A stretch of 64,000 nucleotides of DNA from Phycisphaerales bacterium (lineage in GTDB: Bacteria > Planctomycetota > Phycisphaerae > Phycisphaerales > UBA1924), in the NCBI GenBank assembly GCA_030149165.1, contig JASBRY010000009.1, positions 1 to 64,000 of the forward strand, given 5' to 3'. The notes under the pieces are model-generated. The model was given only the letters and a program-made list of their open reading frames with translations, did not search any database and was not told the DNA's origin. Each line of letters starts with the position of its first letter. Position 1 is the stretch's first letter. Positions 15,430-24,936 of this stretch are shown here, piece after piece. The translations under genes were made by a program, and so were the position numbers.

Positions 15430-17937
15430 ATGGGCATTGGTTGGATGGGAGATCGAGGGATTGGGGGGGCGGCGTACAAGTCGGGGTATAGGGCTGCGTA
15501 TCGGGCGTGGTGGTGTGTTGGGGTGTGTGCTGTTGGAGTGTGGTTGGGGACGGGGTTTGAAGTTGAGTTGATGGTGTGGTTCGCGGTGTCGTGCGGATTG
15601 GTTGGGGTGGGGGTTTTTGCGAAGGGTTGGTGGCGCGGGGTCTGCATGGTGCTGGCGCTGGGGGGTTTGATGGCGGGGTACGCGGCGGTGCGGACTGGGG
15701 TTGTTGCGGCGGATCGGGTTGATGTGCTGGTTGGGGTGGATGAAACGCCGGTGTTGGTTCGTGTGCGCGGTGTGGTGGTGGAGGGGGCTGAGTTTGGTGA
15801 GGGGCGAGTGGAGGAGTGGGAGCCGATTATGTGGGCGGGGGTGCGGGGTCGGTGTGTGGTGGATGTGGAGTCGGTGTGGGACGGCGCTGAGTGGGTGGAT
15901 GCGTCGGGGTTGGTGCGGGTGACGGTGGGTGGTGATGCGAGCGGTTTGCATGTTGGTGATGTGGTGGAGGTCGAGGGGGTGATGCGTGGCAACGGAGCGC
16001 GGCGCCATGTGGGGGATCGGGACTGGACGCGCTGGGCAAACATGGAGGGGGTTGCGGGGCGCGTGTCGGTGATCGGTGGGGGGCGTGTTGAGGTTGTGGG
16101 GCGTGATGGTGGGGTGGTGAGCTGGATTCGGCGGGCGCGATCGGCGCTGCGCGAGCGCGCAATGGTGGCGCTGGGTTTGGATCACGAACGAGGGGGACCG
16201 GAGACACGTAGATCAGGTTCGGTGGTGATGGGGGCGCTGCGGCTGGGGGAGCGGGCGGTTGGTGGTGGGTATGAACGGGAGGTGGAGCGGGGGTTTGCGC
16301 GTGTTGGGGTTGGGCATGTGCTGGCGGTGTCGGGGTTTCATGTCGCGGTGCTTGCGGGGATGTGTGTGCTGCTGGTGCGTGTGGTTGGTATGGAGCGGCT
16401 CATTGGTGGTTGGGTCGGGATGCGTGTTGAGGTGTTGGTGGTGTGCGGGGCGCTGGTGTTGATGTGGGTGCTTGTGCCGGTGCGGGTGCCGATGGTGCGA
16501 GCGATGGTTTTGATTGGGGTGGTGATGGTGTCGCGTGGGTTGGGGAGAAGGTACGACACGATGGCGGTGCTTGGGTGGGTGGCGATCGGGTTGATGGTTT
16601 GGAGGCCGCTGGATGTGCTGTCGATGGGGTATCAGCTGAGTGTGGGGATGACGGGGTTGTTGGTGTGGATGAGTCGCCCACGGGAAGAACGAATCACGAT
16701 TGATGGAAGTCGCGAGCGGAAAGGGATCTTTGGTTGGGTGTGGACGGCGATGAAAGTGAACGGGGCGTGCTGGTTCTTGGCGCTGCCTGTGGTGATGTGG
16801 CATGTGGGGGTGGTGTCGTTGGTGGGGTTTGTGATGGCGGTGGTGGTGGCGTTGATGGCGGGGGTGCTGATGGGGGCGGGGTATGTGCAGGTGTTGGTTG
16901 GTGTGGTGCTGCCGAGTGAGGGGGCGCGGACGCTTGGGGTGGTGGAGTGGATGGCGGAGATGGTCGCGGGGTTTGTGGGGGCGGTGGATGGGTGGGCGTG
17001 GTCCTCGGTGCGCGGTGTGAATCTTGGCGCGTTGTGGACGATCGCGGCGACGGGTGTGATCTGGTTGGTCTTGGTGCGCGCGCGGGTGGTGACGAAGAAG
17101 CGATTTGTGATCGCGTGCGGTGTGTTTTTAGTGTGGGGTATGGCGGAGTATCGGGCGCGGTCGTATGTCGATGGCGTGCGCGTGGAGATGGTGGATGTGG
17201 GTGACGGGAGCGCGTACCTGGTGCGCTCGGGGGGTGAGGCGATGCTGTATGACTGCGGATCGCTGGACTATCGCGTTGGAGCGACGATGGAGCGGGTTGC
17301 GTGGGCGCGCGGGGTGCGGCGGATCGGTACAGTCATTGTGTCGCATGACAATGTGGATCACTTCAATGGGCTTGTTGATTTGGTGCGTGCTGGCGTTGGG
17401 TTTGAGCGTGTGTATATCGGCTCGCACATGAATGAGAAAGGCGGGCGCGGGTGGATCGCGGTGCGCGCGGAGCTTGAAGCGCACGGTGTTGAAGTGGTGG
17501 TGATGGGGCGCGGCGATTCGTTTGTGTTTGGTGATGCGTTGGTGTCGTGCGTTGGTGGTGGTCAGCAGATTGAGGGCGGGACGGTCAACGACACCTCGCT
17601 GGTGGTGCGGGTAGATGCTGGTGCAGGCGCGGTGTTGATGACAGGCGATATCGGGGCGCGGGGGGTTGAAGGGATTGATGATGGGGTGATGGAGGGTGTG
17701 GCGGTCATGGAACTCCCGCATCACGGTTCGGTCAGCGGCTCGGCATCGGCGCTGCGGTCGTTTGTTGAGCGGGCGGATCCGGGGGTGGTGCTGCAGTCGA
17801 CGGGTCCAGAGCGGGTGGACGGTCGGTGGGAAGATTGGAAGGCTGGGCGGGCGTGGTATGCGAGCGCGGAGCGTGGGGGTGCTTGGGTGGAGATTGGGAT
17901 GGGTGGGACTGTGCGGAGCGGTTGGGTGGTGGAATAA
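15430..17937 (+). CDS. comEC: ComEC/Rec2 family DNA-uptake channel
   Basis: Putative inner-membrane channel that takes up single-stranded DNA in natural transformation. In 835 residues: two or three N-terminal TM helices and an OB-like DUF4131 region (about 80-210). The competence domain has GVGHVLAVSGFHVAVLAGM near 295 and roughly eight more TM helices. A C-terminal metallo-beta-lactamase domain starts near 580 (VEMVDVGDGSAYLVRSGGEA) with SHDNVDHFNGL and LPHHGS. In the second motif the HxHxDH pattern is altered to SHDNVDH, so one usual metal ligand is replaced. Composition is extremely Val/Gly-rich, matching the G-rich strand. No other competence genes are adjacent. Confidence 0.9.
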   Translation: MGIGWMGDRGIGGAAYKSGYRAAYRAWWCVGVCAVGVWLGTGFEVELMVWFAVSCGLVGVGVFAKGWWRGVCMVLALGGLMAGYAAVRTGVVAADRVDVLVGVDETPVLVRVRGVVVEGAEFGEGRVEEWEPIMWAGVRGRCVVDVESVWDGAEWVDASGLVRVTVGGDASGLHVGDVVEVEGVMRGNGARRHVGDRDWTRWANMEGVAGRVSVIGGGRVEVVGRDGGVVSWIRRARSALRERAMVALGLDHERGGPETRRSGSVVMGALRLGERAVGGGYEREVERGFARVGVGHVLAVSGFHVAVLAGMCVLLVRVVGMERLIGGWVGMRVEVLVVCGALVLMWVLVPVRVPMVRAMVLIGVVMVSRGLGRRYDTMAVLGWVAIGLMVWRPLDVLSMGYQLSVGMTGLLVWMSRPREERITIDGSRERKGIFGWVWTAMKVNGACWFLALPVVMWHVGVVSLVGFVMAVVVALMAGVLMGAGYVQVLVGVVLPSEGARTLGVVEWMAEMVAGFVGAVDGWAWSSVRGVNLGALWTIAATGVIWLVLVRARVVTKKRFVIACGVFLVWGMAEYRARSYVDGVRVEMVDVGDGSAYLVRSGGEAMLYDCGSLDYRVGATMERVAWARGVRRIGTVIVSHDNVDHFNGLVDLVRAGVGFERVYIGSHMNEKGGRGWIAVRAELEAHGVEVVVMGRGDSFVFGDALVSCVGGGQQIEGGTVNDTSLVVRVDAGAGAVLMTGDIGARGVEGIDDGVMEGVAVMELPHHGSVSGSASALRSFVERADPGVVLQSTGPERVDGRWEDWKAGRAWYASAERGGAWVEIGMGGTVRSGWVVE

Positions 17938-17962
17938 AAAACGCCCTGATCGGGCGTTTGGT
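17937..17962. terminator. Bidirectional terminator between comEC and the AsmA-like gene
   Basis: AACGCCC and GGGCGTT pair around TGATC, flanked by an A-run on one side and TTT on the other. It lies between the convergent comEC and AsmA-like genes. Confidence 0.7.
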
Positions 17963-17984
17963 GTGTGGTGTGTTGTGTTGCAGA

Positions 17985-18989
17985 TCAGTCGTCTTCTTTT
18001 TTCTTGTTGCCGAAGAGGTTGTTGATGCCTTTTTCGATTTCTTCTTTGGCGTCGTTGACGGCGTCGTCTGCTTTATCGGTGAGGTCTTTGGTGGCGTCTT
18101 CGAGACCTTTACCTACATCTTCGGGGAGGTCTTTGGTGAGACCTTCTACGGCTTCTTGGGCACCGTCAGTCAGACCTTCGACGGCTTGTCCGGCGTTTTC
18201 GAGGACATTGCCGATTTGGTCGCCGACGATTTGTCCGGCGTCACCGATTGCGGTGATGCCCATGTCTCCGAGTGAGGTGAGTCCGGAGAGTCCGTTACCG
18301 AGTTCTCCGAGGATGTTTCCTGGGAGGATTCCGCCTCCGGCTTCAACAGCGGCGGTGAGGACTGTTTTGATGACGAGGTTGGTGATCTCTGCGGCGGTCA
18401 TCGGTTTGTCTTTGCCGATGTCTTTGAGTTCGATGGAGGGGATGTTGATGGCGACATCGCCGGTCAGGAGTGAGACTCCGGGCATGTTGGCGACGCGGAT
18501 GTCTATGTCTTGGAGGGTGAGTGAGTCGATGGCGACTTTTTTGCCGCCTTGGTTTTCTGGTGCGGCTTTGGTTTCTTTGGACTCGAAGCGTTTGAGTGAG
18601 TTGAGGATGGTGTTGTAGTTTGAGGGGTCGTTGCCTTTATCGAGGATGACATCGATTCCCTGGAAGGTGACTTCGGGGATGGTGATGGTGTCTTGTGCGA
18701 TGGATTCTGGATTGATTTTGACTGAGGTTGCGTTGAGGAGGAGGAAGTGTTCTGTGTTGAATCCCTTTGGGTTGTCGATGCGGAGGCCGTTCATTGCGAA
18801 GGTGCCTTCGAAGACTCCCAGATCGACATTGTCGACGGTGGTGGTGGTTTGCGTGGCGTAGGTGCCTCCGCGTTCGATGGCGGCTTTGACGATGTTGTCG
18901 AGTTGTGACATCCCGAAGGCGAAGAGCGCGACGAACGCGATGACGACGAGGATGATCAGGACGGCGGCGATTTTGATAAAGGTTTTCAT
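17985..18989 (-). CDS. AsmA-like membrane-anchored protein
   Basis: 334 residues from ATG 18989 (MKTFIKIAAVLIILVVIAFV), preceded by AAGGA. One N-terminal TM (4-27) is followed by a periplasmic domain with AsmA/DUF748-like features: VDNVDLGVFEGTFAMNGL, IDNPKGF, and repeated beta segments such as VTFQGIDVILD and LTLQDIDIRV. This family participates in outer-envelope lipid or protein trafficking; the specific role is unknown. From about residue 235 the sequence becomes a long helical tail of alternating Gly/Ala and acidic residues (ENAGQAVEGLTDGAQEAVEG), ending NLFGNKKKEDD. The tail is reminiscent of LEA-like repeats. Confidence 0.75.
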   Translation of the reverse strand: MKTFIKIAAVLIILVVIAFVALFAFGMSQLDNIVKAAIERGGTYATQTTTTVDNVDLGVFEGTFAMNGLRIDNPKGFNTEHFLLLNATSVKINPESIAQDTITIPEVTFQGIDVILDKGNDPSNYNTILNSLKRFESKETKAAPENQGGKKVAIDSLTLQDIDIRVANMPGVSLLTGDVAINIPSIELKDIGKDKPMTAAEITNLVIKTVLTAAVEAGGGILPGNILGELGNGLSGLTSLGDMGITAIGDAGQIVGDQIGNVLENAGQAVEGLTDGAQEAVEGLTKDLPEDVGKGLEDATKDLTDKADDAVNDAKEEIEKGINNLFGNKKKEDD

Positions 18990-19150
18990 GGGTGTTCCTT
19001 TGCGAGCGTGATGGGGAACGATAGGGGTTCTGGTGGGTGGTTTGTGTTCAGAAATGTGAAAGTGGGTGAGGGGTGTGGTGTTTTTGGGGTTTGTGTATAC
19101 TGAGGGTGGGTACTTCACTCTCGCGCATGACTCTAAATGGAGGTTCAGCG

Positions 19151-19396
19151 ATGAACATTGTTTACTTTTTGTTGATTGGCTTGGTTGCGGGCTGGCTGGC
19201 GGGACTGGTACTGAAGGGTCGTGGTTTTGGACTTTTTGGGAATTTGATCGCGGGTGTTGTGGGCGCGTTTGCGGGTGGGTTCTTGTTTGATCTGCTGGGC
19301 ATCACTTGGGGCGGGGTGCTCGGATCGATCGGCACGGCGACGATCGGTGCGATTGTGGTGCTCGTGGTGATCTCGTTGTTGCGCAAGGCGACCTGA
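19151..19396 (+). CDS. GlsB/YeaQ/YmgE-type small membrane protein
   Basis: 81 residues from ATG 19151, preceded by GGAGG. Three hydrophobic helices: IVYFLLIGLVAGWLAGLVLKG, LIAGVVGAFAGGFLFDLLG and IGAIVVLVVISLLRK. The GLVAGWLAG...KGRGFGLFGN pattern matches the GlsB/YeaQ/YmgE (transglycosylase-associated) family, small stress-linked inner-membrane proteins of uncertain biochemical role. The gene stands alone, divergent from the AsmA-like gene across about 160 bases. Confidence 0.85.
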   Translation: MNIVYFLLIGLVAGWLAGLVLKGRGFGLFGNLIAGVVGAFAGGFLFDLLGITWGGVLGSIGTATIGAIVVLVVISLLRKAT

Positions 19397-19458
19397 GCGC
19401 GGTGACCGCGCCTTGAGATCTGTTGAAAGCATAATCTGTTGGCGTCTGCGCTGGGTTT

Positions 19459-21876
19459 TTATGGCGCGGCTTTGTAGGCGCTGAGGAAGATGTTGAGGTC
19501 TTCGATGTTGTAGAACCCATCGTCGTTGAGATCGGCGATGGGGTTCTGGCTCGACAGGGCGTTGATGAAGATCGAGATGTCGATGAAGTTGAGCGCCTCG
19601 TCGGCGTTGAAGTCGGCGAGGTTGGTTGTCGTCGAGATTGTGAGCGACGGCATGAGGGTCACGGTGCGTTCATTTGCGGTCACTCGGATGGTGAGTGGGT
19701 GGTTCCCGGCTTTGGCGCCGTTCTCTGAGAGCGCTGAGAGCGGGATGTCGTAGATTCCTGGTGCGACGAACTCGGGGAGTCCTGGGGTGAGGTTTTTGGG
19801 GTTGAACTCGAGGCTGAAGGTTGCGGGGAACTGGAGTGTTTGCTGCTCGTAGTCTTTGATGTGGACGCGGAGCTTGGGTGTTGGTCCGGCGTCGTCGATG
19901 AGGATGCGTGAGGGCTGGGTGACGGTGGTTTGCACAGCGTCGGGGACATCGGCGAGTGAGTCGCGGAAGTCTTGGAACTTGGGGATCATCTGATCGACGG
20001 CGTCTTCGGCGGCGGATCCTTGGTTGGGGATGTTGATGAACATGAACTTGTCGCCTCGCACGAATCCGGTTTGACGCTGGACGGTTGCGTTGTTGAGGTT
20101 GTCGTAGATGAGGAGTTGGTCTGAGGCGTTGGTGATGAGGTCCATGTCTCCGTCGCTGTTGAGGTCAAAGAGGAGCGCGTCGGTTGGGGTGCCTCCGATG
20201 CGGGTGCGGTTGGTTTCGGTGAAGTTGCCTGCGTTGTCTCCAAGGTAGTAGCGGAGGTTGGCGCCGGACTCGAGCAGGACGATGGCGTCTTGGATGTTGT
20301 CGGCGTTGAGGTCGGTGATCTGGAAGTCGATGGCGCCGGAGGAGAGGGGGGAGGAAATGCGCGGAGCGAAGCTTGGGTTGTTGGCGGTTCCGGTGTTGAT
20401 GAAGACATCGAGCGATCTGGTGGAACCGGTGGCGACGAGGATGTCAATGAGGTTGTCGTTGTTGATGTCGGCGGCGCGGACCTTAACTGGGTCCGGTGAG
20501 GTCGAGGTGGTTGGCGTGGATTGCTTAAAATCACCTACAGCGTTCCCGGTATAAATACGGAAATACCCTTCCGAGTTGGGTCGTCCCAAATCAACGAAGT
20601 CCTGGATTCCGTCGTTGTTGAGATCTGCGAATTCCGCGTCCTCGTGTGCGGCTTCATCGAAATCACTAAATGTGGAAATGAAATCGGTTCCGTCGAAGCG
20701 GTATGCATTGACATATCCGCCGGGGCCTGCCGAAATCAGAATTTGTTGTCCTGGGAGGTCCGGAGCGTCGAAGGGTTCGATGTTCCGGACGGGCCAGTTT
20801 GGGTGTGGAACGGATAACGGATTTTCAAATGTTCCCGGCGCCGATTGGAAGAACACGGCGACATTAAACTGCCCTGAGAGTACGACGAGGTCTTGGAGTC
20901 CGTTGTTGTCGAGATCGGCGGCGATGATTTTGTTGATGCTTGGGAGTTTGGTCTCGATGGTTTGGTTGAAGACGAAGTGCGCGACTTCGTTGTTGGTGTT
21001 GGTTGCGTTGTCGTAGAGGTGGATGTTCTCGTCGATGTCGGCGATCGCGAAGGTGTTGTTATCGAGTTGGGTGAGTGAGGTGGAGTTTGAGGGGAGGTTG
21101 TAGAAGGCGCGGACGGAGTCGGTGTCGTCGGCGCGGGCGCCGATCATGTATCCGACATCGGCGGATTTGAATGGTGCGGGTGGTGGTGATCCGCAACCGG
21201 TTGGGTTTGCGTTGGAGCAGGAGCATCGGCCGTCGCCTCCGGCGACTCTTGCGGCGAGCATTGCGGCCATGAGTTTGCCGGGGAGGTCGGAGTCGGTGTC
21301 GTGGATTGCGGAGATTGCGGCGTCGACGACATTGGGTCCTGAGAGGATGTTGCCTTGGACGGTGTAGACGATGTCGTCTTTGGGTCCGGGTCGTCCTTGT
21401 TCGATGCGTCCGGTTGTGCCTCCGGCCCAGTCTGCGTTTTCGATTCCTGAATAGGTGAGGACATCGCCGTTGGCTTTGATCATGCCGTACTGACGGTTGG
21501 AGTGTCCTGGATCGTTGAGTTCGAGTTGTGAGAGGATGTGTGAGAGTGGTTGGTTTTCGAGGAGGCGGTCGCGGATGAACATGCGGTTCTGACCTGAGAT
21601 ATCTACAGCGGATTGCGCGGTGACGGCTCCGACTCCGGTGATGAGGACGGGGGTGGAGATGGCGAGGTCGATGGAGGGGACACAGGTCGCGGATCCGAGG
21701 ACGATTTCTCCGGTGCGGGTATCGGTGATGAGGATGGACCAGGTCGCGGAGGCGGGGTTGGCGGTCGCGGCGAGGGCGATGGTTGATGCGGCGATGGTGG
21801 TCTTTATTGGGGTGTGTAAAGAGGTGGGGAAGCGGCGAGCGGAGCGGGATTTGGAGGGTTGTGAACGCATGTGCAT
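19459..21876 (-). CDS. Exported DUF1028 protein with FG-GAP repeats and dockerin-like C-terminus
   Basis: 805 residues with a long signal peptide ending near ATANPASA|TWSILIT. Residues about 46-260 match the DUF1028 (Ntn-hydrolase-like) domain: TWSILITDTRTGEIVLGSAT, then GVGAVTAQSAVD and RQYGMI. Residues about 275-600 contain at least five FG-GAP/VCBS-type repeats (DNNGLQDLVV, DLNNDGIQDFVD, DINNDNLIDILV, DLNADNIQDAIV, DLNSDGDMDLIT), a calcium-binding beta-propeller. The C-terminus (about 745-805) has paired dockerin-like loops, DFNADEALNFIDISIF and DLNDDGFYNIEDLNIF. I infer a surface or secreted protein, perhaps anchored through the C-terminal loops. Bases about 20520-20880 have weaker strand bias than the flanks. 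Confidence 0.82.
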   Translation of the reverse strand: MHMRSQPSKSRSARRFPTSLHTPIKTTIAASTIALAATANPASATWSILITDTRTGEIVLGSATCVPSIDLAISTPVLITGVGAVTAQSAVDISGQNRMFIRDRLLENQPLSHILSQLELNDPGHSNRQYGMIKANGDVLTYSGIENADWAGGTTGRIEQGRPGPKDDIVYTVQGNILSGPNVVDAAISAIHDTDSDLPGKLMAAMLAARVAGGDGRCSCSNANPTGCGSPPPAPFKSADVGYMIGARADDTDSVRAFYNLPSNSTSLTQLDNNTFAIADIDENIHLYDNATNTNNEVAHFVFNQTIETKLPSINKIIAADLDNNGLQDLVVLSGQFNVAVFFQSAPGTFENPLSVPHPNWPVRNIEPFDAPDLPGQQILISAGPGGYVNAYRFDGTDFISTFSDFDEAAHEDAEFADLNNDGIQDFVDLGRPNSEGYFRIYTGNAVGDFKQSTPTTSTSPDPVKVRAADINNDNLIDILVATGSTRSLDVFINTGTANNPSFAPRISSPLSSGAIDFQITDLNADNIQDAIVLLESGANLRYYLGDNAGNFTETNRTRIGGTPTDALLFDLNSDGDMDLITNASDQLLIYDNLNNATVQRQTGFVRGDKFMFINIPNQGSAAEDAVDQMIPKFQDFRDSLADVPDAVQTTVTQPSRILIDDAGPTPKLRVHIKDYEQQTLQFPATFSLEFNPKNLTPGLPEFVAPGIYDIPLSALSENGAKAGNHPLTIRVTANERTVTLMPSLTISTTTNLADFNADEALNFIDISIFINALSSQNPIADLNDDGFYNIEDLNIFLSAYKAAP

Positions 21877-22132
21877 GAAAGGTACCAGAAATAGGGGGTT
21901 CTTCCAAGAAGAAACGGTTGATGTTTGGGTGTTCTCGGTGGTGAAATTGTGGTGGGTTGGGTTGGTGTTGTTTCGGTGTGATTGGCGTGGTGGATTCGGG
22001 TGATGGGAAGGGGCGGGGAGAATTTTGGATAATGGGGTGAGTTGATAAGGTCAGGTGGGGCAATTAGTTGACCGTGGCGGGGGGGTGGGTATGATCCCAT
22101 CCCGCTCGGTCGGTTGGCCGGGCGGTGTTTGT

Positions 22133-22204
22133 GCCGCTGTAGCTCAGTGGTAGAGCGCACCCTTGGTAAGGGTGAGGTCGAGAGTTCAACTCTCTCCAGC
22201 GGCT
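22133..22204 (+). tRNA. tRNA-Thr(GGT)
   Basis: 72-base cloverleaf. Acceptor GCCGCTG pairs with CAGCGGC. The D arm contains AGCTCAGTGGTAGAGC, the anticodon loop TTGGTAA gives GGT at 22165-22167, and the T arm contains GTTCAACTC. CCA is not encoded. It lies about 190 bases upstream of tuf, in the same orientation. Confidence 0.95.
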
Positions 22205-22395
22205 TTTGCTCGGCACAGACTGGGGTTGGAGCGGTTTGTTTTGATCGCTTTGGCGCTGAGAGTGTTGTGCAGATTGTAAGGAATTGTTCAGAGGTTGATC
22301 GCGGACGGTCGGCCCAAATAACGGAATGAAGCGGCCATTGTACTGAGCTGATCGCTAGCAGGCCGCGACAGCAACTTAGGTAGAGGATACGAACA

Positions 22396-23613
22396 ATGGC
22401 AAAGGGAACCTTTGAGCGGAACAAACCGCACGTGAACGTCGGAACCATCGGTCACATTGACCACGGTAAATCGACACTTACCGCAGCTCTTGTTGCTCGC
22501 GCGGCAGCCAAGGGTTTGTCTGAAGCAAAGTCATACGCGGACATCACCAAGGGTGGTACTGTGCGTGACTCGAACAAGACTGTGACGATTCACTCGTCGC
22601 ACGTTGAGTACGAGACAGAGAGCCGTCACTACGCACACGTGGACTGTCCTGGCCACGCGGACTTTGTGAAGAACATGATTACTGGTGCTGCTCAGATGGA
22701 CGGCGCTATTCTCGTTGTGGCTGCGGACTCGGGTCCAATGCCTCAGACTCGTGAGCACGTGCTGCTCGCTCGTCAGGTGGGTGTGCCTTACATCCTCGTG
22801 TTCATGAACAAGGTTGACCTTGTTGACGACGACGAGCTTCTTGACCTCGTTGAGATGGAAATCCGCGAGCTGCTCGACAAGTACGAGTTCCCAGGCGACG
22901 ACACCCCGGTTATCCGTGGTCAGTCGAAGGCTGCTCTTGAGAATCCAAACGACGACGCGATCTGTGCACCGCTCGACGAGTTGTTTGACGCACTCGATAG
23001 CTACATCCCAGAACCAGAGCGTGAGAACGACAAGCCGTTCCTCATCTCGGTTGAAGACGTGTTCTCGATCAAGGGTCGTGGTACTGTTGCGACCGGTCGT
23101 GTTGAGCGTGGCGAAGTCAAGGTTGGCGACGCTGCTGAGATCGTTGGTCTCTCCAAGGAGAACCAGGCGACCACCATCACTGGTGTTGAGATGTTCAACA
23201 AGACTCTCGAGTCGGCGATCGCTGGTGACAACTGTGGTGTGCTGATGCGTGGTGTTGAAAAGAACGACATCACTCGCGGTCAGGTTATTTGCAAGCCTGG
23301 CTCCATCACTCCGCACACCAAGTTCAAGGGTCAGGTTTACGTTCTGACCAAGGACGAGGGCGGTCGTCACACTCCGTTCTTCGCTGGTTACAAGCCTCAG
23401 TTCTACTTCCGCACCACTGACGTGACCGGTCAGGTTCTCAACCTGTTCGGCGACGGCGGCGCGAAGGCAGAGATGTGCATGCCTGGCGATAACGTGACCA
23501 TGGAAATCGACCTGGGCGAGAAGCCTGTGGCGATGGAAGCTGGTCTCCGCTTCGCGGTTCGTGAAGGTGGCCGGACCATTGGTTCGGGTACTGTGACCGA
23601 GATCCTTGAGTAA
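22396..23613 (+). CDS. tuf: Translation elongation factor Tu
   Basis: Delivers aminoacyl-tRNA to the ribosome. 405 residues: P-loop GHIDHGKST at 19-27, G3 DCPGH at 83-87, G4 NKVD. Domains 2 and 3 are complete ([12 protein letters not shown] and [22 protein letters not shown]). Switch I reads [18 protein letters not shown] instead of the common EEKARGITI; this variant is what I know from planctomycete EF-Tu and supports the taxonomic call. The essential Thr (T64) is kept. Codon use is more balanced than in neighbouring genes, with many GTT, GAC and AAG codons, as expected for a highly expressed gene. A leader of about 190 bases separates it from tRNA-Thr. Confidence 0.98.
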   Translation: MAKGTFERNKPHVNVGTIGHIDHGKSTLTAALVARAAAKGLSEAKSYADITKGGTVRDSNKTVTIHSSHVEYETESRHYAHVDCPGHADFVKNMITGAAQMDGAILVVAADSGPMPQTREHVLLARQVGVPYILVFMNKVDLVDDDELLDLVEMEIRELLDKYEFPGDDTPVIRGQSKAALENPNDDAICAPLDELFDALDSYIPEPERENDKPFLISVEDVFSIKGRGTVATGRVERGEVKVGDAAEIVGLSKENQATTITGVEMFNKTLESAIAGDNCGVLMRGVEKNDITRGQVICKPGSITPHTKFKGQVYVLTKDEGGRHTPFFAGYKPQFYFRTTDVTGQVLNLFGDGGAKAEMCMPGDNVTMEIDLGEKPVAMEAGLRFAVREGGRTIGSGTVTEILE

Positions 23614-23672
23614 GTGATTGCTTGAGGCGGCTGGGCTTTGTGCTCGGTCGATGTATCACAAATGATACTTCC

Positions 23673-23705
23673 CCGGCCCGAAGGTGGAAGCTTTCGGGCC
23701 GGTTT
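23673..23705 (+). terminator. Hairpin after tuf
   Basis: CCGGCCCGAA and TTCGGGCCGG form a perfect 10-pair stem around a 10-base loop, followed by TTT. Located between tuf and rpmG, it may be a full or partial terminator that sets the ratio of tuf to downstream transcripts. Confidence 0.7.
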
Positions 23706-23781
23706 GATGAAAGGGTTTCGTGTTGAGGGCTTGCTGGTGGCTTGCTTGAGGCGCGGGGCACGATGAAAGAGGAGGCCTGTC

Positions 23782-23964
23782 ATGGCCAAGAAGAAAGCTG
23801 GAGCTCGTGAGTATGTGTGGTTGCAGTGCACTGAGACTGGTGACCTGAACTACCGGACGAGCATCAATGTCAAGGGCGGCATCAGTGATCGCGTGAAGGA
23901 GGGGTACAGCAAGTACTGTCCTCGTCTTCGCAAGCACACGCTGCACAAGATCAAGCGTAAGTAA
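23782..23964 (+). CDS. rpmG: 50S ribosomal protein L33
   Basis: 60 residues, MAKKKAGAREYVWLQCTETG. The protein has YRTSINVKGG and ends CPRLRKHTLHKIKRK, the L33 C-terminal basic signature. Only two cysteines remain (C16 and C46), so the four-Cys zinc ribbon seen in some L33 proteins is absent. AGGAGG lies 8 bases before the ATG. The gene sits in the tuf-rpmG-tRNA-Trp-secE-nusG order common to many bacteria. Confidence 0.93.
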   Translation: MAKKKAGAREYVWLQCTETGDLNYRTSINVKGGISDRVKEGYSKYCPRLRKHTLHKIKRK

Positions 23965-24035
23965 CTCGCTGTTCGCGTGCTGGTGCTGCGATGCTGATGA
24001 TTGCATGGCGCTGATGTATGCGGATGGTTTTTGCT

Positions 24036-24109
24036 ACGGCAGTAGCTCAGTCCGGTAGAGCAGCGGATTCCAAATCCGCCGGTCGTAGGTTCGAATCCTT
24101 CCTGCCGTG
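24036..24109 (+). tRNA. tRNA-Trp(CCA)
   Basis: 74-base cloverleaf. Acceptor ACGGCAG pairs with CTGCCGT; discriminator G. The D arm contains AGCTCAGTCCGGTAGAGC. The anticodon stem GCGGA/TCCGC holds loop TTCCAAA (anticodon CCA at 24070-24072), and the T arm has GTTCGAATC. CCA end not encoded. Located between rpmG and secE, a conserved position in many bacteria. Confidence 0.95.
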
Positions 24110-24190
24110 TTTTGAATGATTTGCTGGGGTGGGTGATCCGGAGTGGATCATGCTGGTGGCGCATGTGGGTGGAATGAGGACTGCGTTTCT

Positions 24191-24895
24191 ATGGCACTTG
24201 GTATTTACAAGCAGGGACAGGGGTACTGGATCCGTCTGATGACGGCGGTGTTCGTCGGGATTCTTGTGCTTGCGGGTGCGGCGTGGGGATGGGGTCAGGC
24301 GGGTGCGGTTCGTATCCCGGCTCGTACATGGACATTCTCGTTGGTGGATACTCAGATCAACAACGACGCGGTTCCGGCCGCGGGCGAGACTGTGATCCTG
24401 ATGGGGTATGTCGGTGCGAGCGATGAGATCCAGGAGATCGGTCGTGCGGTGATCGAGGATTTCACTCCTGATCGCGGCAGCAGTTCGACGCTGGTTGTTG
24501 GGGGATTTGATTCGGAAACGACGCGTGATATCGCGGGTGATGCTGAGCGCATCGCGGTGGGGAATCTGGATGCGCCGACGATGGGCGCTGCGGTTCGCAG
24601 CGCGACGAGCATTCCGATCTTCCCGGTGCAGTATCTGCAGACGGGGATCGCGGCGACGATCATGCTTGTGGGCGCGATATTCTTGTACTGGTATGTGGGG
24701 ATTGCGCGGCGTCCGGTGGAGTTCTTGATCGCGTCTGACGGCGAGATGAAGAAAGTGAACTGGACTTCGTACCGCGAGGTGAAGGGCTCGACGATCGTGG
24801 TGATCGTGGCGACCTTCCTGATTGCGGGGATCTTGTATCTCGTGGATATGGGGTTCTCGTTCCTGTTCAGCGCGATCGGCGTGCTGGAGCGGTGA
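24191..24895 (+). CDS. secE: Preprotein translocase subunit SecE (extended)
   Basis: SecE stabilises SecY in the Sec translocon. The C-terminal 60 residues are the conserved part: EFLIASDGEMKKVNWTSYRE (amphipathic helix with the K-VxWPS-like motif) and a TM helix (TIVVIVATFLIAGILYLVDM). The whole protein is 234 residues, against about 60-125 in most bacteria. Extra parts are TM1 at about 15-35, an extracytoplasmic domain of about 100 residues (Thr/Ala/Asp-rich, with no motif I know) and TM2 near 150-172. ATG 24191 was chosen because the next residues (MALGIYKQGQGYW) lead directly into TM1. Located between tRNA-Trp and nusG. Confidence 0.88.
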   Translation: MALGIYKQGQGYWIRLMTAVFVGILVLAGAAWGWGQAGAVRIPARTWTFSLVDTQINNDAVPAAGETVILMGYVGASDEIQEIGRAVIEDFTPDRGSSSTLVVGGFDSETTRDIAGDAERIAVGNLDAPTMGAAVRSATSIPIFPVQYLQTGIAATIMLVGAIFLYWYVGIARRPVEFLIASDGEMKKVNWTSYREVKGSTIVVIVATFLIAGILYLVDMGFSFLFSAIGVLER

Positions 24896-24936
24896 TCTTT
24901 GGGGTGATGGCACTTTGCATGTAAGCGGGGCTATGG

